DNA of 64,000 bases from Clostridium sp. (GTDB lineage Bacteria; Bacteroidota; Bacteroidia; Bacteroidales; Muribaculaceae), in NCBI GenBank assembly GCA_023666615.1, contig JAMPBQ010000001.1:416969-480968 (forward strand), written 5' to 3'. Numbering within the stretch: the first letter of the stretch is position 1; each line of letters opens with the position of its first letter. This document shows, one piece after another, positions 33,646-41,613 of this stretch. Below the pieces are notes generated by a model that did no database searches, was not told the DNA's origin, and was given only the letters and a program-made list of their open reading frames with translations. The position numbers and the translations under genes were made by a program.

Positions 33646-33677
33646 ATTGACGCGTGGGAGATGAATAGCTAAATTTG
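33646..33677 (+). promoter_or_regulatory. Promoter of the symporter gene
   Basis: ATTG (33646-33649), 20-bp spacer, TAAATTTG (33670-33677). Confidence 0.65.
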
Positions 33678-33718
33678 CAAAGTGAATTAACAACCATGAA
33701 ACTCATATATTGAATGCA

Positions 33719-35188
33719 ATGGAAATGACCGCCACCATAAACGAAAGCGCAACGGCCAAAGCCGAAGCAAAAGGCTTTTGCCGGCTGAGCTGGACACAGC
33801 GAATAGGCTTTGGCTCGGGCGACCTTGCCCAAAACCTCATCTATCAGACGATCAGCATGTACCTGCTGTTCTTCTACACCAACGTCTACGGCCTCAACCC
33901 GGCTGTGGCCGCTGTGATGTTCTTGATAGTGCGCATCGTAGATGTGGTTTGGGACCCGTTTGTGGGCGCCTTCGTCGACAAGCATGACCCCAAATGGGGC
34001 AAATACCGCTCCTACTTGCTTTTGGGCGGCATCCCCTTGACCGGCTTCGCCATCCTTTGCTTTTGGAATGGATTTTCCGGCTCGCTGCTTTACGCTTACA
34101 TCACCTATGTGGGGCTTTCAATGTGCTACACCTTGGTGAACGTGCCCTACGGCGCTCTCAACGCCTCGCTGACGCGAGACACGCAGGAAATCACGGTGCT
34201 AACGTCCGTGAGAATGTTCATGGCCAACATCGGCGGCCTCGCCGTGGGGATGGGCATACCAATCGCGCTCAAGCTTCTTGACCCCTCCGAGAGCGAGGAC
34301 ATGAGCACAAGCGACAGCGCATGGCTGACTACGATGGCCATATACGGAGTTGCGGGCCTGGCTCTGCTTGTGTTCTGCTTCACGCAGTGCCGCGAAAGGG
34401 TGGTGATGGACAAGAGCGCGACAGAAAACGTGAAGATCTCCGACCTTTGGATGGAATTTGTGCATAACCGCCCGCTGCGCATCCTGGCATTCTTCTTCAT
34501 CACAGCCTTTGCCATGATGGCCATCGGCAACTCCGCGGGGGCGTATTACATCAACTACAACCTTGGAGGGTCGGCTTCGGATCTTTCGATCTTCATGGGG
34601 CTTGGCTCCATTCCCGCCTTCATCTTCATGCCGCTAGTGCCGGCAATCAAGCGCATGGTGGGCAAGAGGGGAATGTTCAACATCTTCCTATCCGTGGCCA
34701 TCATAGGCATGATCATGCTCTACGCGGTGACTAAGATTGAGGCTCTGCGCACGCAAATGTGGATAGTGTACGTGGCTCAGTTCGTGAAGTCGACCGGCGT
34801 GATTGTGGCCACGGGCTACATGTGGGCACTTGTGCCTGAAGTGATTTCATACGGGGAATACACCCACGGGCGCCGCATATCGGGGATAGTCAACGCCTTG
34901 ACGGGCATCTTCTACAAGGCGGGTATGGCTCTTGGCGGCGTGGTGCCGGGCCTGGTGCTGGCGTGGGTCGGATTCAGCAAAGACCTTCCGCAGCAGACCT
35001 CCATGGCTGAAGAGGGCATCCTTTGGCTTGTGGCCGTGATTCCCGCGGCGCTCCTTGTTGTGGCCATGTTCATCATCTCCCGCTATGAGCTTGACGACGC
35101 CACCATTGACCGCATCAACCTTGACATAGAAAAGAGGCACAAGGCGATGGATGATGACAGCGTATCGGTGAATCCTCCGCGCAACTAA
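33719..35188 (+). CDS. GPH-family (glycoside-pentoside-hexuronide) cation symporter, probable xyloside transporter
   Basis: 489 aa from ATG 33719 (ATG 33725 also possible; the longer frame opens with TTG). Twelve membrane segments. The GPH signature VRIVDVVWDPFVGAFVDKHDPKWGKYRSYLL carries the cation-binding Asp pair of the MelB/XylP group. The protein should import xylose, xylobiose or related beta-xylosides across the inner membrane with sodium or protons. The substrate is inferred from the neighbours: a signal-less GH43 115 bp downstream, then xylB and xylA. Confidence 0.9.
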   Translation: MEMTATINESATAKAEAKGFCRLSWTQRIGFGSGDLAQNLIYQTISMYLLFFYTNVYGLNPAVAAVMFLIVRIVDVVWDPFVGAFVDKHDPKWGKYRSYLLLGGIPLTGFAILCFWNGFSGSLLYAYITYVGLSMCYTLVNVPYGALNASLTRDTQEITVLTSVRMFMANIGGLAVGMGIPIALKLLDPSESEDMSTSDSAWLTTMAIYGVAGLALLVFCFTQCRERVVMDKSATENVKISDLWMEFVHNRPLRILAFFFITAFAMMAIGNSAGAYYINYNLGGSASDLSIFMGLGSIPAFIFMPLVPAIKRMVGKRGMFNIFLSVAIIGMIMLYAVTKIEALRTQMWIVYVAQFVKSTGVIVATGYMWALVPEVISYGEYTHGRRISGIVNALTGIFYKAGMALGGVVPGLVLAWVGFSKDLPQQTSMAEEGILWLVAVIPAALLVVAMFIISRYELDDATIDRINLDIEKRHKAMDDDSVSVNPPRN

Positions 35189-35219
35189 CCGCAAAGCTTG
35201 GGCGCCTCAATCGCAAAAA

Positions 35220-35294
35220 TTGAAATCAACAATCGCAAAATTGAAATACCCCAATCGGAAGATTTGAAATACCGCAACTGTAAAAAATTGAAAT
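35220..35294 (+). repeat. Imperfect 21-24-bp tandem repeat in the GH43 leader
   Basis: TTGAAAT recurs at 35220, 35241, 35264 and 35288, each preceded by a CAATCGCAAAA-like stretch. The array ends 8 bp before the GH43 start codon. Confidence 0.8.
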
Positions 35295-35302
35295 AGAGCG
35301 AA

Positions 35303-36253
35303 ATGACAAGATACCTTTTTCCACAGGACTATATGGCCGACCCATCGGCCCACGTATTCAACGGCAGGCTATACATCTATCCTTCACACGATTGGGAGGA
35401 AAAGAACATAGAGACCGACAACGGAGACTGCTACATAATGAAGGACTACCACGTGCTGTCGACCGACGATCCGCTGCACGGAGAGGTGGTGGACCACGGC
35501 AAAGCGCTTGACCTTGCGGACATTCCATGGGCAAGCCGCCAGCTTTGGGACAACGACTGCGTGGAAAAGGACGGAAAATATTACATGTATTTCCCGGCCA
35601 AGGATAAGAACGACATATTCCGCGTGGGCGTGGCTATAGCCGACAGGCCTGAAGGGCCATTCATCCCGCAGCCCGACCCGATCCGCGGGAGCTACAGCAT
35701 AGACATGGCCGTTTTCAAGGATGGCGACGACTACCTGATGTTCTTCGGCGGCATTTGGGGCGGACAGCTGCAGCGCTACCGCGACAACAAGGCGGTAGAC
35801 CAGCCGGCGCTGCCCGCCGATGACGAGCCGGCGCTGCCGTCGAGGGTGGTGAAGCTGACCGAGGACATGCTGCAATTCGCCGAGGAACCGCGCCCCGTGG
35901 TGGTGCTTGACGAAAACGGCGAGCCCCTGAAGCATGGCGACCCGCGCCGCTTCTTCGAGGCCAGCTGGATGCACAAGCATGGCGACAAGTATTATTTCTC
36001 GTACTCAACGGGCGACCACCACACACTGAACTACGCCATAGGCGAGAGCCCCTATGGGCCGTTCAAATACGCCGGCAAGCTTCTCGACCCGGTGATTGGC
36101 TGGACCACCCACCACTGCATCGTGGAATTTAAGGGGAAGTGGTACATGCTGCACCACGACAGCGCGCCCTCTGGAGGGAAATCGTGGCTTCGCAGCCTGA
36201 AAGTGAGTGAAATAGAGCATATGCCCGACGGCACGCTCAAGCTCATTCCGTAA
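35303..36253 (+). CDS. Cytoplasmic GH43 beta-xylosidase/arabinofuranosidase
   Basis: 316 aa, no signal peptide. The five-bladed propeller residues are visible: D13 in YMADPSAHVF (base), D134 in SIDMAVF (pKa modulator) and E219 in FFEASWMHKHG (acid). The C-terminal HHCIVEFKGKWYMLHHDS is typical of the single-domain GH43_1-like group. It should split imported xylobiose/xylotriose or arabino-xylosides to xylose in the cytoplasm. It lies between symporter and xylB, so a catabolic cassette is likely. A separate promoter with an operator precedes xylB. Confidence 0.92.
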   Translation: MTRYLFPQDYMADPSAHVFNGRLYIYPSHDWEEKNIETDNGDCYIMKDYHVLSTDDPLHGEVVDHGKALDLADIPWASRQLWDNDCVEKDGKYYMYFPAKDKNDIFRVGVAIADRPEGPFIPQPDPIRGSYSIDMAVFKDGDDYLMFFGGIWGGQLQRYRDNKAVDQPALPADDEPALPSRVVKLTEDMLQFAEEPRPVVVLDENGEPLKHGDPRRFFEASWMHKHGDKYYFSYSTGDHHTLNYAIGESPYGPFKYAGKLLDPVIGWTTHHCIVEFKGKWYMLHHDSAPSGGKSWLRSLKVSEIEHMPDGTLKLIP

Positions 36254-36314
36254 AAATTGAGTCTCATAGAAAACATATAATGGTTTGGTAAAAAAATAAG
36301 GATTATTAGGTTAC

Positions 36315-36348
36315 ATGATATTGTGCGCAGTGATGCGTACAATATCAT
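36315..36348. promoter_or_regulatory. Large dyad operator at the xylB promoter
   Basis: ATGATATTGT (36315-36324) and ACAATATCAT (36339-36348) are perfect inverted complements, and the inner CGCA and TGCG also pair. The dyad covers the -33 region of the promoter whose -7 box is at 36359, so a dimeric repressor or activator should bind here. Nudix/NrtR-like regulators control pentose genes in Bacteroides; whether such a protein binds here is not known. Confidence 0.85.
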
Positions 36349-36358
36349 AAATTTTATG

Positions 36359-36366
36359 TAACTTTG
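36359..36366 (+). promoter_or_regulatory. -7 box of the xylB-xylA promoter
   Basis: TAACTTTG, 11 bp downstream of the dyad. No TTTG at -33, as expected for a promoter that depends on an activator or is covered by an operator. The leader to xylB would be about 190 nt. Confidence 0.75.
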
Positions 36367-36410
36367 CCATTGAAGATGGCAAGGATGAGGCCACAGGATA
36401 TTCATAGATC

Positions 36411-36533
36411 TTATAAATTCTTATAAATTCTTATAAATCTTATAATTCTAATAAGTCTTATAAAACTTATAAAACTTATAAGTCTTATGTATCTTAGATG
36501 CCTTATGTGTTTCCTTAGATGTCTTATAAATAG
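36411..36533 (+). repeat. 9-bp tandem repeat in the xylB leader (about 13 degenerate copies)
   Basis: Units start at 36411, 36421, 36431, 36440, 36449, 36458, 36467, 36476, 36485, 36494, 36503, 36515 and 36524. The best ones are TTATAAATC, TTATAAAAC and TTATAAGTC. Decay increases toward the 3' end (TTATGTATC, TTAGATGCC). It is the same family as the repeat before upp. Confidence 0.88.
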
Positions 36534-36564
36534 ATTGATTTTATCTCGATAAATATATAGACGC

Positions 36565-38055
36565 ATGTATCTATTAGGTTATGACATAGGAAGCTCGTCG
36601 GTGAAGGCGGCATTGGTTGACGCCGGCACTGGCCGCTGCGTGGCCAGCGACTTCTTCCCCAAGAGCGAGGCGCCAATCAAGGCGCTGAAGGCCGGCTGGG
36701 CCGAGCAGAAGCCCGAGGATTGGTGGAGCTACTTGAAATCGGCCACGCAGGCGGTGCTTGCAGAGAGCAAGGCGGACCCCGCGGACATCAAGGCCATAGG
36801 CATTTCCTACCAAATGCACGGGCTTGTGGCCGTGGACAAGGAAGGGAATGTGCTTCGCGACGCCATCATCTGGTGCGACAGCCGCGGCGTGCCCTACGGC
36901 GAGAAGGCCTTCAACGAGCTTGGGCGCGAGCAATGCCTGGAGCATTTGCTGAACTCGCCCGGCAATTTCACCGCCGCCAAGCTGGCTTGGGTGAAAGAGA
37001 ACGAGCCAGAGACGTTTGAGAAAATCCACAAGGTGATGCTTCCCGGCGAATACGCCGCATGGCGAATGACAGGGGAACTTTGCACCACGGCGGAAGGACT
37101 GAGCGAATATATGCTTTGGGACTTTAAGGAGAACGCCGCAGCGCGCTTCCTGATGGACTACTACGGCCTGCCGGCTGACATCCTGCCGGATGTGAAGCCG
37201 ACCTTCAGCATGCAGGGCGAGCTCACGGCGGATGCGGCGGCCGACCTTGGCCTAGCCAAAGGGACGCCGGTGACTTACCGCGCCGGCGACCAGCCGAACA
37301 ATGCCCTCTCCCTCGCCGTGCTTAACCCCGGCGAGATAGCATCCACGGCCGGGACATCGGGCGTGGTGTACGGCATAAACGGGCAGATAGCGTACGATAA
37401 GCAAAGCCGGGTGAACAACTTCGCTCACGTCAACCATACGGCCGAGGCGCCTCGCATCGGCGTAATGACTTGCATCAACGGCACGGGCATCCTCAACAGC
37501 TGGATGCGGCGCAACGTGGCCGACGCCGGCACGTCCTATTCCGAGATGAACGACATCGCGGCCAAGGCGCCCATAGGGTGCGAAGGGCTATCAATACTGC
37601 CCTTCGGCAACGGGGCTGAGCGCGTGCTGGAGAACAAAGAGACCGGCTGCTCGATGCACGGCATCAATTTCAACATCCACCGGCGCGAGCATATGCTGCG
37701 TGCGGCGCAGGAGGGCATCGTGTTCTCGTTCATGTACGGCATAGAGATCATGAAGGAAATGGGCCTTGAGGTAAGCAAAATCCACGCAGGGAAGGCCAAC
37801 ATGTTCCTGTCGCCCATCTTCCGCGACACGCTTGCCGGCGTGACGGGGGCTGAGATAGAGCTATATGACACAGACGGGGCCGTGGGCGCAGCGCGTGGGG
37901 CCGGCATCGGCGCGGGCATCTACAAGAGCGCCGCCGAAGCTTTCTCGACTTTGGCTAAGCTGGACACCATCGTGCCGGCGGCAGAGCGCGCTCCCTATCT
38001 TCAGGCTTACGCCAATTGGAAGGCCTGCCTGGCAAAGGAAATCAGAAAAGACTAA
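36565..38055 (+). CDS. xylB: Xylulokinase
   Basis: 496 aa, FGGY family. MYLLGYDIGSSSVKAALVDAGTG is the N-terminal phosphate/ATP region. The substrate-binding segments ISYQMHGLVAVDKEGN and IWCDSRG are typical of xylulokinases. STAGTSGVVYGI and GAARGAGIGAGIY belong to the C-terminal ATPase half. It phosphorylates D-xylulose to xylulose 5-phosphate. xylA follows 24 bp downstream in the same operon, behind the dyad-controlled promoter. Confidence 0.96.
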   Translation: MYLLGYDIGSSSVKAALVDAGTGRCVASDFFPKSEAPIKALKAGWAEQKPEDWWSYLKSATQAVLAESKADPADIKAIGISYQMHGLVAVDKEGNVLRDAIIWCDSRGVPYGEKAFNELGREQCLEHLLNSPGNFTAAKLAWVKENEPETFEKIHKVMLPGEYAAWRMTGELCTTAEGLSEYMLWDFKENAAARFLMDYYGLPADILPDVKPTFSMQGELTADAAADLGLAKGTPVTYRAGDQPNNALSLAVLNPGEIASTAGTSGVVYGINGQIAYDKQSRVNNFAHVNHTAEAPRIGVMTCINGTGILNSWMRRNVADAGTSYSEMNDIAAKAPIGCEGLSILPFGNGAERVLENKETGCSMHGINFNIHRREHMLRAAQEGIVFSFMYGIEIMKEMGLEVSKIHAGKANMFLSPIFRDTLAGVTGAEIELYDTDGAVGAARGAGIGAGIYKSAAEAFSTLAKLDTIVPAAERAPYLQAYANWKACLAKEIRKD

Positions 38056-38079
38056 AAACAACCAAAATAAACATAAAAA

Positions 38080-39396
38080 ATGGCAACAAAAGAGTATTTC
38101 CCCTCAATCGGGAAGATAAAGTTTGAAGGCAAGGAGAGCAAGAATCCTCTGGCCTACCGCTACTATGACGCAGAAAAGATGGTGCTTGGCAAGCCCATGA
38201 AGGAATGGCTGAAATTCGCCATGGCATGGTGGCACACCCTCTGCGCAGAGGGCGGCGACCAGTTCGGCGTAGGCACGAAGACCTTCCCCTGGAACCAGGG
38301 CGCCGACGTGATGACCGTAGCAAAGCAAAAGGCCGACGCCGGGTTTGAGGTGATGGAGAAGCTTGGCATCGAATACTTCTGCTTCCACGACACCGATCTG
38401 ATCGGGGACCTTGAGGACATTGAGAGCTATGAGGCCCGCATGAAGGAAATCACTGAATACCTGAAGGAGAAGATGGCCGCCACCGGCATCAAGAATCTTT
38501 GGGGCACAGCCAATGTATTCGGCAACGGCCGCTATATGAACGGCGCCGCCACCAACCCTGACTTTGACGTTGTGGCACGCGCAGCGGTGCAAATCAAGAA
38601 CGCCATCGACGCGACCATAGCCCTTGGGGGCACCAACTATGTGTTCTGGGGCGGCCGCGAGGGCTACATGAGCCTTCTGAACACCGACCAGAAGCGCGAG
38701 AAGGAGCATTTGGCCCAGATGCTGACCATAGCCCGCGACTATGCCCGCAGCAAGGGATTCACCGGCACATTCCTGATCGAGCCCAAGCCCATGGAGCCCT
38801 CAAAGCACCAGTACGACGTTGACACTGAGACTGTTGTCGGCTTCCTGAAGGCTCACGGCCTTGACAAGGACTTCAAGGTGAACATCGAAGTAAACCACGC
38901 CACCCTGGCCGGCCACACATTCGAGCATGAGCTCTGCGTGGCAGTGGACAACAATATGCTGGGAAGCATCGACGCCAACCGCGGCGATTACCAAAACGGT
39001 TGGGATACAGACCAATTCCCCATTGACAACTATGAGCTTACGCAGGCCATGATGCAAATCATCCGCAACGGCGGACTGGGCAATGGCGGCACTAACTTTG
39101 ACGCCAAGACGCGCCGCAACAGCACCGACCTTGAGGATATTTTCATCGCCCACATTGCGGGCATGGACGCCATGGCCCGCGCGCTTGAGAGCGCAGCTGC
39201 CATCCTCACTGAGTCGCCGCTGCCTGAGATGCTAAAGGAGCGTTACGCAAGCTTCGACGCCGGCAAGGGCAAGGAGTTTGAGGAGGGCAAGCTGAGCCTG
39301 GAGGATGTTGTGGCTTACGCCAAGACACAGGGCGAGCCCAAGCAGACCAGCGGCAAGCAGGAGCTGTACGAGGCTATCGTGAATATGTACGTTTGA
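38080..39396 (+). CDS. xylA: Xylose isomerase
   Basis: 438 aa, the class II length. It converts D-xylose to D-xylulose with two divalent metals. Family segments: TFPWNQGADVMTVAKQKADAGFEVMEKLG, YFCFHDTDL (catalytic His), WGGREGY, EPKPMEPSKHQYD, NIEVNHATLAGHTFEHEL, GSIDANRGDYQNGWDTDQFP. All metal and substrate residues in these motifs are present. Cytoplasmic. A terminator follows 27 bp downstream, so xylB-xylA form the end of this transcript. Confidence 0.97.
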   Translation: MATKEYFPSIGKIKFEGKESKNPLAYRYYDAEKMVLGKPMKEWLKFAMAWWHTLCAEGGDQFGVGTKTFPWNQGADVMTVAKQKADAGFEVMEKLGIEYFCFHDTDLIGDLEDIESYEARMKEITEYLKEKMAATGIKNLWGTANVFGNGRYMNGAATNPDFDVVARAAVQIKNAIDATIALGGTNYVFWGGREGYMSLLNTDQKREKEHLAQMLTIARDYARSKGFTGTFLIEPKPMEPSKHQYDVDTETVVGFLKAHGLDKDFKVNIEVNHATLAGHTFEHELCVAVDNNMLGSIDANRGDYQNGWDTDQFPIDNYELTQAMMQIIRNGGLGNGGTNFDAKTRRNSTDLEDIFIAHIAGMDAMARALESAAAILTESPLPEMLKERYASFDAGKGKEFEEGKLSLEDVVAYAKTQGEPKQTSGKQELYEAIVNMYV

Positions 39397-39422
39397 TTTT
39401 TGTCTGAAGAATTTATGGTTAT

Positions 39423-39463
39423 GCCGGCCGCGGGGGCTTTTGCCCCGCGGTTGGCTTTTTTTT
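39423..39463 (+). terminator. Terminator of xylB-xylA
   Basis: CCGCGGGG (39428-39435) pairs with CCCCGCGG (39443-39450), flanked by GCC/GGC, and is followed by eight T. Confidence 0.9.
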
Positions 39464-39494
39464 GTGTGGGGTGTGGCCACGGAGGTGAGGGAAC

Positions 39495-39518
39495 CACGGA
39501 TTTCACGGAATACACGGA
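39495..39518 (+). repeat. 9-bp CACGGATTT-type tandem repeat
   Basis: CACGGA at 39495, 39504 and 39513, exactly 9 bp apart. The same unit occurs at 27855-27878 and 32461-32474. Confidence 0.8.
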
Positions 39519-39573
39519 TTTTTTTAGGGGAGGTGGATGTTGATAAGCTGGCAAAAGGTTGTGACCACAAGAC

Positions 39574-39860
39574 GCCTCTACGAGGCTTACCTGATTGATT
39601 GTCATACCTCCCCCAGGCTTTGCCTGGGGTTATACACAAAAAGCCTCTACGAGGCTTACTTGGTTGTTTATCAATAGCTATAGGCTTCGCCAAGGGTTAT
39701 GCACAAAAAGCCTCTACGAGGCTTACTTGGTTGTTTATCAATGGCTATAGGCTTCGCCTGGGGTTATACACAAAAAGCCTCTACGAGGCTTACCTGGTTG
39801 TTTATCAATGGTTACAGGCTTTGTCCGGGGTTATTCTCAAAAAGCCTCTACGAGGCTTTT
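39574..39860 (+). repeat. 67-bp tandem repeat with two palindromic modules
   Basis: GCCTCTACGAGGC occurs at 39574, 39643, 39710, 39777 and 39844: spacings 69, 67, 67 and 67. Each unit also carries a second hairpin of the type CCAGGCTTTGCCTGG and the stretch TTGGTTGTTTATCAATGG. Units are nearly identical, so there are no spacers and this is not a CRISPR array. Because 67 is not a multiple of three, frames across it are not protein repeats. Confidence 0.93.
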
Positions 39861-39890
39861 GACTGAGTTTTTCAACCGCACCCTTATTTT

Positions 39891-39935
39891 TTTTCAAGAT
39901 AACGGGATTTTGCGGGTTTTAATGGCTAACTTTGC
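39891..39935 (+). promoter_or_regulatory. Promoter element of the GH28 gene, shared with the HTCS gene
   Basis: TTTTCAAGATAACGG (39891-39905), 11 variable bases, then TTTTAATGGCTAACTTTGC (39917-39935). The last part contains the -7 box TAACTTTG. An identical arrangement, with the same 11-nt gap, lies at 58598-58642 before the HTCS gene. The -33 region carries ATAACGG instead of TTTG. Confidence 0.85.
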
Positions 39936-39954
39936 GGATGAGATTAATTTGTTA

Positions 39955-40011
39955 TTAATTTTTGACTGGATTTGTTTTGCTACTGAAATTATTTAATTTT
40001 TGACTGGATTT
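39955..40011 (+). repeat. 19-bp direct repeat between promoter and start codon of the GH28 gene
   Basis: TTAATTTTTGACTGGATTT occurs at 39955-39973 and again at 39993-40011, identical, 38 bp apart. The second copy ends exactly at the chosen ATG (40012). Confidence 0.9.
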
Positions 40012-41448
40012 ATGGAGATGGATTTTGTGAAGGCGGGATTTGTGAGGAGGCTGGTTTTTTGTTTGGCGATGGCGGTTTGCTTTTGCGAGGGCGGGGCTGT
40101 GGAGCCTAAGGGGCGCGATGTGGCTGTGACGGGTGAGCTGCAGCGGGCGATTGATTCCATTTCTTCACAGGGAGGGGGCGTGCTGGAGTTGGAGGCGGGG
40201 GAGTACCTCTGCGGCACGATTGAGATGAAGTCGAATGTGGAGCTGAGGCTTATGGAGGGGGCGACCATATTGGGAAGCGTGAATCCGTATGACTATCCGG
40301 CGTATTACAACGACAAGGCGAGCATAGAGGAGACCAACCACTTTGCTTTGGTTGTGGCTGTGGGTGCGAAGAATGTGGCCATAACTGGAAAAGGAATGAT
40401 TGACGGGCGGGGCCTTGAGCTGGCGCTGGCCATAGACAGCCTCCACCACATAGGGGAGCGCATTGATCCGGGCTACAGCACGAGGAGGATGCGGCCCAAC
40501 CTTAGGCCAAAGCTTTTGGAATTTGACGGGGTGGATACGCTAGCGGTGAAAGATGTGAGGCTTAGAGCGTCGGCCAGCTGGGGATTGTCGATGAACAAAT
40601 GCCGCAATGTGACGATAAGCGGGATTGACTTTGTGAACCGCGCGTATTGGAACAACGACGGAATTGACATGGTGGATTGCCACAACGTGAGGGTGACTGG
40701 CTGCAGCATTGACGCGGCCGATGACGGGATTTGCCTAAAATCGTCAGACCCGGATGATTGCAATGACAGCATATTCATTTATGGCAACAGCATAGCGAGC
40801 AGCGCAAGCGCGATAAAGATGGGCACTGGGTCGTTTGGGGGATTCCGCAACGTTACCATCCGAAACAACAAAGTGCGCGACACCTTCCGCTCGGCCATCG
40901 CCATAGAGTCGGTGGACGGGGCCGTGATAGAGAACATCGTTGTGGATTCGCTGGAGGCTGTCAACACCGGCAACGCCTTCTTCATACGCCTAGGGCATCG
41001 GCATGGCGAACGGCCGGGAAAAATCAGCGGAGTGAGCATAAGCAACCTGACCTGTGAAGTGCCCTTCGGACGCCCCGACGCTGAATATGACATCCGCGGG
41101 CCAGAGATAAACACCATACACAATCCCTTTCCGGCCAGCATCACGGGCATACCCGGGCACAGGGTGGAGAACGTAAGGCTATCGAACATCAAGGTGTCCT
41201 ATCCCGGGCGCGGCACGAAGGGTATGGCCTACATAGGTAAATACAGGTACAAGGATATCCCTGAGGAGATTGCCTCCTATCCGGAATTTCATATGTTCGG
41301 CGAGCTGCCCGCTTGGGGGCTATTCATGCGGCACGTGGACGGGATAGCGCTTGAAAATGTGGAAATGTCCACCCGGGCGGCTGACTATCGGCCGGCGATG
41401 GTGGCGGATGATGACGCGCTAAACGTGGTCGGAAGCATCAAGGAATAG
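40012..41448 (+). CDS. GH28-family glycoside hydrolase (polygalacturonase/rhamnosidase type), secreted
   Basis: 478 aa from ATG 40012 (an upstream TTG at 40000 is less likely). A basic N-terminus and a short hydrophobic core (RRLVFCLAMAVCFCEGG) suggest export, perhaps lipidation. The beta-helix repeats and catalytic segments are visible: WNNDGIDMVDCHN, AADDGICLKSSD (Asp pair) and KMGTGSFGGFRNV. Most polygalacturonases have GHG where this one has GTGSFGG, as many Bacteroidales GH28 paralogues do, so the exact glycosidic bond cannot be named. It does not fit xylan backbone cleavage, but its promoter element is shared with the HTCS of the xylan region. Confidence 0.85.
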   Translation: MEMDFVKAGFVRRLVFCLAMAVCFCEGGAVEPKGRDVAVTGELQRAIDSISSQGGGVLELEAGEYLCGTIEMKSNVELRLMEGATILGSVNPYDYPAYYNDKASIEETNHFALVVAVGAKNVAITGKGMIDGRGLELALAIDSLHHIGERIDPGYSTRRMRPNLRPKLLEFDGVDTLAVKDVRLRASASWGLSMNKCRNVTISGIDFVNRAYWNNDGIDMVDCHNVRVTGCSIDAADDGICLKSSDPDDCNDSIFIYGNSIASSASAIKMGTGSFGGFRNVTIRNNKVRDTFRSAIAIESVDGAVIENIVVDSLEAVNTGNAFFIRLGHRHGERPGKISGVSISNLTCEVPFGRPDAEYDIRGPEINTIHNPFPASITGIPGHRVENVRLSNIKVSYPGRGTKGMAYIGKYRYKDIPEEIASYPEFHMFGELPAWGLFMRHVDGIALENVEMSTRAADYRPAMVADDDALNVVGSIKE

Positions 41449-41550
41449 GGGAAAAGGCAAGAGAATGGGGGGGAAGGGGCGAAATGTAGCGCAGGGATAA
41501 GGGTATGTTGCGGCAGAGGCCGCAAGAGAGGGATTTATGTTACATTATTT

Positions 41551-41583
41551 TTTCGATGGGAAAGGTGTTATTTGGTAATTTTG
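41551..41583 (+). promoter_or_regulatory. Promoter of the GH5-GH43 fusion gene
   Basis: TAATTTTG (41576-41583) with TTTC about 21 bp upstream. Transcription would start near 41590, so the whole 22-bp repeat array is in the leader. Confidence 0.65.
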
Positions 41584-41613
41584 CATAGGAAAAACTGTCA
41601 TGCGGCAACCATC

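Noticed and set aside
39574-39860. CRISPR array
   Set aside because: The whole 67-bp unit is repeated, so there are no unique spacers, and no cas gene is in the window.
39599-39862. 87-codon open frame through the 67-bp array
   Set aside because: The period is not a multiple of three, so consecutive units are read in different frames; the peptide is an accident of the repeat.
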